Of a DNA stretch of 10,300 nt, positions 5,828-10,300 are shown piece after piece; the first letter of the stretch is position 1; each line of letters begins with the position of its first letter. The notes under the pieces were generated by a model. The model saw only the letters and a list, made by a program, of their open reading frames with translations. It did no database searches and was not told the DNA's origin. The DNA is from an uncultured Campylobacter sp. (GTDB taxonomy: Bacteria; Campylobacterota; Campylobacteria; Campylobacterales; Campylobacteraceae), in assembly GCA_905373295.1 (NCBI GenBank), contig CAJPSJ010000050.1, positions 1 to 10,300 on the forward strand, written 5' to 3'. A program made the position numbers and the translations under genes.

Positions 5828-8800
5828 ATGAAGACAAAACTACTAAGCGCAGCGCTATTTTGCGCTTTGGCTAGCTTTGCCGCAGGCGTAGAGATCAAAT
5901 ACGCTAGCGGGGCTTACGAGATTAGCGGGGTGGACGGCAGTGGATTTAGCGTCACGCAAAAGCAGATTTTAAAATGCACTCCCAAAATCACGGGCACCTA
6001 CGAAAGCGTGAGCGAGAGCTCAATCAGGCTCTATCCCAAGCCGATGCTTAGCGCCGGGGTTAATTATTCGTGCGAGGCGCGCGGGGTACGCTTTGAGTTT
6101 GAGACAGAGCCTTTTAGCACCGAGCATATCGCGCTTCTGCGTCCCGGGTTAGTGGCAATTAAATTTAACGATGCGGTTAGCAAGGACGCGCTACAGCAAG
6201 CGACTAGAATTTACCGCGCGCAGAATTTAGCCCAAAACGACATATCCTACGAGCTTAGCTCGCACGATGATAGGAATTTTTTATTCAGCTTCGATCCTAA
6301 GGCGCAAAACGTCGTATTGCAAATAGAATCCCTCACCTCAAAAGCGGGCGCAAAGCTGCAAAATCCGGTGGAGCTGCGCACGGACGAGGAGCCTTTTAAC
6401 GACAGCATTAACGCTTCAAATTTAAGCGGCGTGCAGATCCGCCCCGCAGCTCTAAAAGACGGCTCACTCGCAGCCAGAGTGTGTTTTCCTAACTATATGG
6501 ACGAGCTATCCGCCAAATACGTAAGAATCGCAGGTGTGAGTAAATTTAGCCTCACTCAGCCGCGATATTATTATTACGACGAAGATGAAGAGGGCGGCGA
6601 AAGCGACGATCCTTCATGCTACTACTATGCAGATATAGTAAGCGACGAGTTTATGCCAAATAAAAGCTACGAGATTAGGCTGCTAAAGGGCTTCGGAGAT
6701 AGCTCATATATCTTGCGTGACGAGATCAAGCAAAGCGTAAAAATGGGCGACAGGCTGCCTTTCGTAGCCTTTAGCGACGAGAAAAATTTTATCCCAAAAT
6801 CCGCTTCGTTGGCATTTAAAAGCTCAAACGTAAATGAGGTTAAAATTTCGATTGCCAAAGTCCCTGAGCAAAATTTTAGGTATTTTTTAAACTTTGAAAG
6901 CAACGAAGATAGTGTAGGTGGGCTAGCTAGCGAGATCGCAGTTAAGAGCTTTGATATAGGAGGCGCTAAAAACGCCGTTGCGGAGCATAAAATCGCGATG
7001 GATTTTAAAGGCTACGAGGATGGAATTTATAAAATCACGGCGTTTTACAAAGTGGGCGAAAAGATGCAAGAGGTTTCGCGCGTAGCCTATCTTAGCGACA
7101 TTACGGCTCAAGTGGTGCTACTTGAGCGCGGCGCGCTAATTTATACTTCTAGGCTTAGTAATGGCGAGGAGCTAAGCAGAGCGAAGGTTAAAATTTACAG
7201 CGATAAAAATGAGCTAATCGCGGAGGATAAAACGGACGGAGATGGAATTTTGCGATTAGAAAATATGGAAATTCTAGCCAAAAATCCGCGCTCTATCGAG
7301 ATTAGTAAAGGCGATGAGCATGCGTTCGTGCTATTTAATAATGCCGTAGCAAGCGTCGAGAAAACGATTACTGCAAAGCGTCCGTTTGTTTATCTCGCAA
7401 GCGAGCTGATAAGCCCGAATGAGCGGCTTTTAGGCACGATCGTGATGAAAAATCGCGATTTTAGCTCTTTAAAGAATACGCCGATTAAATTTAAAATTTA
7501 CGATCCTAGCGGCACTGTGGTCATCACGCGCGCGCAAAACACCGATGAGTTCGGCAGCGTTAAAATAGACGAGCTGATGGGCGAGAAAAGCGGCACTTAC
7601 CGCCTGGATCTCATCTATGAGGACAAAATCATCGCTTCTAAAAGCTTCAGCGTAGAAAATTTCGTCCCAAACCGCATTAAAAATGAAATTCTCACTGCCA
7701 AAGACGAATACGGCGCAGATGAGATTATAACTTTAAAGCTAAGCTCAAACTATCTTGCAGGCGCGCCGGCTGGAGATTTGAAAGGCTCGCTGGAAGCAAA
7801 CGCCTATGAAAAAGAGCTAAAAATTAAAGGCTACGAGGGCTTTTCGTTTCTAAACGATCGCTTAAAGAAAAAGGGCGCTACGCAGCTTCGCAGGGCGGAA
7901 TTTACACTAAGCTCCGCTGGTAAAAAAGAGCTTGCACTCTCGCCGGCAGCAGCTGATCTTAATGTCTCTAACGCCATAAATATTCTACTAAATTTCAGCG
8001 TAACCGAGGAGGGTAAAAACGTAAACGCATATCGTAGCCTGAGCTATCTGCCTTATGATCGTATCATAGGAATTCGCGCGAACAAAGATTTCATATCAAG
8101 CGGCGATAGCGTAAAATTCGGCTTTGCACTACTAGATTCCAAAACCAAAACCGACGTCAAAGGCAAGATCGACGTTGAAATTTATCGCGACGATTTTACT
8201 TACGTTTATGACGGCAACAGATACGTCGAGCAAGAGAGCTTTAATCTCGTAAGCGCCGTTAGCACCGATGCGCGCGAGTTTGAGTATAAATTCCAAAACG
8301 GCGGCAATTATCTAATCGTCGCAAACGATTACTCAAGCGGCGCGAGTGCTGGCGTGCGCGTGGACGTAAGCGGCTGGGGATATTATGGACGAGTAAACGC
8401 TAAAGACGTGCAAAGCGCTAAAATCAAACTCGCAAACGACAAGGTTAAAGCTGGAGATAAAATTAAAGGCGTCATAAATTCTCCGGTAGAAAGCGGCGTG
8501 CTAAATATCTCGCTCGTAGGCGAGCAGGTTTACGACTATAAAATTCTATCCATAAAAGGCGGTAGTGCGGAATTTGAGCTTAGTGTGCCGGATAATTTCG
8601 TCGGAGGACACATCAACGCTGTAATCGCGCGCGCCGCGACACCCGCTGCGATGCCACTTAGAGCCTATGCAAACGTGCCGGTGGCGCTAGATGCGAGCTC
8701 GCACAAGGCTAACGTGCAAATCCTAGCCGAGAAAAGCTACAAAAACGGGCAAAACGCGCAGATCAGCGTAAAAAGTGAGCCGAATTCTAAAGTGGTGCTC

Positions 8801-10300
8801 TACGCAGTCGATCTTGGAATTTTAGATATCGTCTCACAAGAGGAGCTCGATGCATTTAAAGCGTTTGACGTTAGCGCGTATTTTGCGCTGCGGTACTTTG
8901 ACATTTACGATGATCTTAGCGTGTATCAAACTACTGCAAAAGAGCTAAGCTTCGGCGGAGATGGCGTAATGGCGAAAGCTAAACGGAATTTAAGCCCGGT
9001 CGAAAACAAAAAGCAGAAAAAATTTATTAAAATGCTGATCGCAAAAGCGGATGCAAACGGCGAGGCGAAATTTGAGCTTGCGATGCCGAAAAATTTCAAC
9101 TCCACGATCCGACTAAGCGCCATGGCTATCGGAGAGGCGGCTACGATCGGCTCGGCAAACGTCGAAGCCAAGGTCCGAGACGACGTGATCATAAAGCCCG
9201 CCGATCTAACCTACATGGTACGCGGCGATGAAATTTCCGTGCCGCTGACGCTCATCAACACCACCGATAAGGAGCAAAAGGCGGTCTTAAAAATCAGCTC
9301 ATCTCCTTCGGTTGCTATAAGCGGCGGAGAGGCAAATTTCACGCTTAAACCGCTTGAGGTCAAGCATACGAACTTCACCGCGAGCGCGCTTGATATTGCG
9401 GATGCGAACATTAAATTTGATCTTGACGCAAACGGGCAGAAATTTAGCAACGACGTAGAATTTGACATAATCAGCCAGTTTCCGCGCTCGAAGCTATTTC
9501 ACGTAAGCTATGGCGATAAGCCGGTAACGCTCAAAATCGATCCGAGTTATAAAGAAATTTATACTCACATCAGCGCTACGCCTAATGCTTTTAGCCTAGC
9601 GGACGAGCTATATCTCTATCCTTACGGCTGCACCGAGCAGCTTACTTCAAAGATGGTAGCGGTTGATTATGTCGCACGCAAAGACTCCAATAAAACCTTA
9701 ACCAACCGCGTAAACGAGTATGCAAGTAGAATTTTATCTCGCCTCAAACCTAACGGCGATTTTGGATACTGGAGTGCTCACGGCGTTACTAATTACTACG
9801 CTTCGATTTACGCAAGCGACGTTTTGCTAGAGCTTGACGCGCGCTATAAATTCCTTAGCAATAAGCAAAGATCGCTAATTTTTAGTGCGCTAAAATCAAG
9901 CTACAAAGATCAAGATACGCTCCGCATATACGCGGATTTCGTGCTAGATCAATACGGCAAGCTCGATGATGATGAGATAAATTTCGTTTACGACAACGAT
10001 CTTTATAAAGACTCGCCTATGGCTAGTATCGCCTTGGCTGCGATACTTAAGAAGCACAATATGACGACTGAGTTTGAATTTATGCTCGAAAAAATAGATG
10101 AGGCGAATTACGATTACGCTGATAACGGAGCGGGTTTGACATTTGCTAGCGACATAAGAGACGCTGCCTTTAAGCTCTATGCATTCGGCAAGGCTGGCAT
10201 CAAAGATGATAGCACGGCTCGCACGGTCGATGCGATCATTCGCGATCTAAAAAATATAAACAACACGCAGGAGAGAGCGAGCGTAATACGCGGATTTGAT
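5828..10300 (+). CDS. Bacterial alpha-2-macroglobulin with thioester motif, 3' end outside the window
   Basis: This is a periplasmic protease-trap protein of the YfhM type. The frame is open for 1491 codons with no stop; E. coli YfhM has about 1650 residues, so only the C-terminal part is missing. Residues 1-20 are a Sec signal peptide (MKTKLL, then a hydrophobic core, SFAAG). Macroglobulin-type beta domains follow, with recognisable pieces: DRLPFVAF 308-315, YLSDI 421-425, a TDGDG loop near 470, SVENFVPNR near 608-616, VDLGILDI 994-1001 and FNSTIRLSAMAIG in the central A2M domain. The thioester CTEQ is at 1268-1271 (YPYGCTEQ). After it comes the helical toroid segment (NGDFGYWSAHGVTNYYASIYASDVLLEL). 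Cysteines at 50, 82, 219 and 264 could form disulfides. C12 is preceded by A-L-F and does not make a lipobox, unlike the lipoprotein YfhM. The YRPGE-type motif usual in the family is not recognisable near 520-534. The partner gene pbpC lies 47 bases upstream. Confidence 0.92.
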   Translation, partial: MKTKLLSAALFCALASFAAGVEIKYASGAYEISGVDGSGFSVTQKQILKCTPKITGTYESVSESSIRLYPKPMLSAGVNYSCEARGVRFEFETEPFSTEHIALLRPGLVAIKFNDAVSKDALQQATRIYRAQNLAQNDISYELSSHDDRNFLFSFDPKAQNVVLQIESLTSKAGAKLQNPVELRTDEEPFNDSINASNLSGVQIRPAALKDGSLAARVCFPNYMDELSAKYVRIAGVSKFSLTQPRYYYYDEDEEGGESDDPSCYYYADIVSDEFMPNKSYEIRLLKGFGDSSYILRDEIKQSVKMGDRLPFVAFSDEKNFIPKSASLAFKSSNVNEVKISIAKVPEQNFRYFLNFESNEDSVGGLASEIAVKSFDIGGAKNAVAEHKIAMDFKGYEDGIYKITAFYKVGEKMQEVSRVAYLSDITAQVVLLERGALIYTSRLSNGEELSRAKVKIYSDKNELIAEDKTDGDGILRLENMEILAKNPRSIEISKGDEHAFVLFNNAVASVEKTITAKRPFVYLASELISPNERLLGTIVMKNRDFSSLKNTPIKFKIYDPSGTVVITRAQNTDEFGSVKIDELMGEKSGTYRLDLIYEDKIIASKSFSVENFVPNRIKNEILTAKDEYGADEIITLKLSSNYLAGAPAGDLKGSLEANAYEKELKIKGYEGFSFLNDRLKKKGATQLRRAEFTLSSAGKKELALSPAAADLNVSNAINILLNFSVTEEGKNVNAYRSLSYLPYDRIIGIRANKDFISSGDSVKFGFALLDSKTKTDVKGKIDVEIYRDDFTYVYDGNRYVEQESFNLVSAVSTDAREFEYKFQNGGNYLIVANDYSSGASAGVRVDVSGWGYYGRVNAKDVQSAKIKLANDKVKAGDKIKGVINSPVESGVLNISLVGEQVYDYKILSIKGGSAEFELSVPDNFVGGHINAVIARAATPAAMPLRAYANVPVALDASSHKANVQILAEKSYKNGQNAQISVKSEPNSKVVLYAVDLGILDIVSQEELDAFKAFDVSAYFALRYFDIYDDLSVYQTTAKELSFGGDGVMAKAKRNLSPVENKKQKKFIKMLIAKADANGEAKFELAMPKNFNSTIRLSAMAIGEAATIGSANVEAKVRDDVIIKPADLTYMVRGDEISVPLTLINTTDKEQKAVLKISSSPSVAISGGEANFTLKPLEVKHTNFTASALDIADANIKFDLDANGQKFSNDVEFDIISQFPRSKLFHVSYGDKPVTLKIDPSYKEIYTHISATPNAFSLADELYLYPYGCTEQLTSKMVAVDYVARKDSNKTLTNRVNEYASRILSRLKPNGDFGYWSAHGVTNYYASIYASDVLLELDARYKFLSNKQRSLIFSALKSSYKDQDTLRIYADFVLDQYGKLDDDEINFVYDNDLYKDSPMASIALAAILKKHNMTTEFEFMLEKIDEANYDYADNGAGLTFASDIRDAAFKLYAFGKAGIKDDSTARTVDAIIRDLKNINNTQERASVIRGFD

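Noticed and set aside
5828..5890. C12 of the alpha-2-macroglobulin as a lipoprotein cysteine
   Set aside because: The residues before it (A-L-F) do not fit a lipobox, which needs a small residue at -1, and the hydrophobic stretch continues past it.
1..10300. Phase variation by homopolymeric G tracts, as common in Campylobacter
   Set aside because: No G or C tract of eight or more was seen; the longest G runs I noticed are five. Short T/A runs (for example near 565) lie in the conserved helicase frame.

Overview
The window reads as a member of the genus Campylobacter, most likely one of the higher-GC oral species (gracilis, showae or rectus type). This is an inference from three things: the very frequent AAATTT/AAAATTTT words in otherwise moderately GC-rich genes, the TATAAT promoters without clear -35 boxes, and the AAAGGA ribosome binding sites. 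No rRNA, tRNA, CRISPR array, insertion sequence or attachment site is visible. Coding density is very high: both gaps between genes are under 70 bases, and there is no gene-free stretch above 300 bases.

Layout. Minus strand, 46-2073: a complete UvrD/PcrA/Rep-type superfamily 1 DNA helicase. Plus strand, 2142-5780: a bifunctional class A penicillin-binding protein of the PBP1C type (pbpC). Plus strand, 5828 to the right edge: a bacterial alpha-2-macroglobulin with an intact thioester motif, cut off by the window after 1491 codons. The helicase and pbpC diverge from a very compact control region (about 2071-2142). There two TATAAT boxes sit back to back, the helicase ATG at 2100 lies inside its own -10 box, and pbpC appears to have no leader.

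PBP1C and alpha-2-macroglobulin are a well-known genomic pair in Gram-negative bacteria. The first repairs or completes peptidoglycan. The second is thought to trap foreign proteases in the periplasm when the envelope is breached. The helicase is a DNA repair or replication protein with no evident functional link to the pair.

The most unusual part of the window is inside pbpC. Two blocks of tandemly repeated, N/Q/S/T/A-rich sequence (about 331 and 109 residues) are inserted in frame. One lies between the glycosyltransferase and transpeptidase domains, the other inside the C-terminal domain. The repeats have periods of 15 and 30 bp, plus one 75-bp direct repeat 183 bp apart. All five bacterial N-glycosylation sequons (D/E-x-N-x-S/T) of the protein fall in these inserts. 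Removing the inserts leaves about 772 residues, close to the 770 of E. coli PBP1C.
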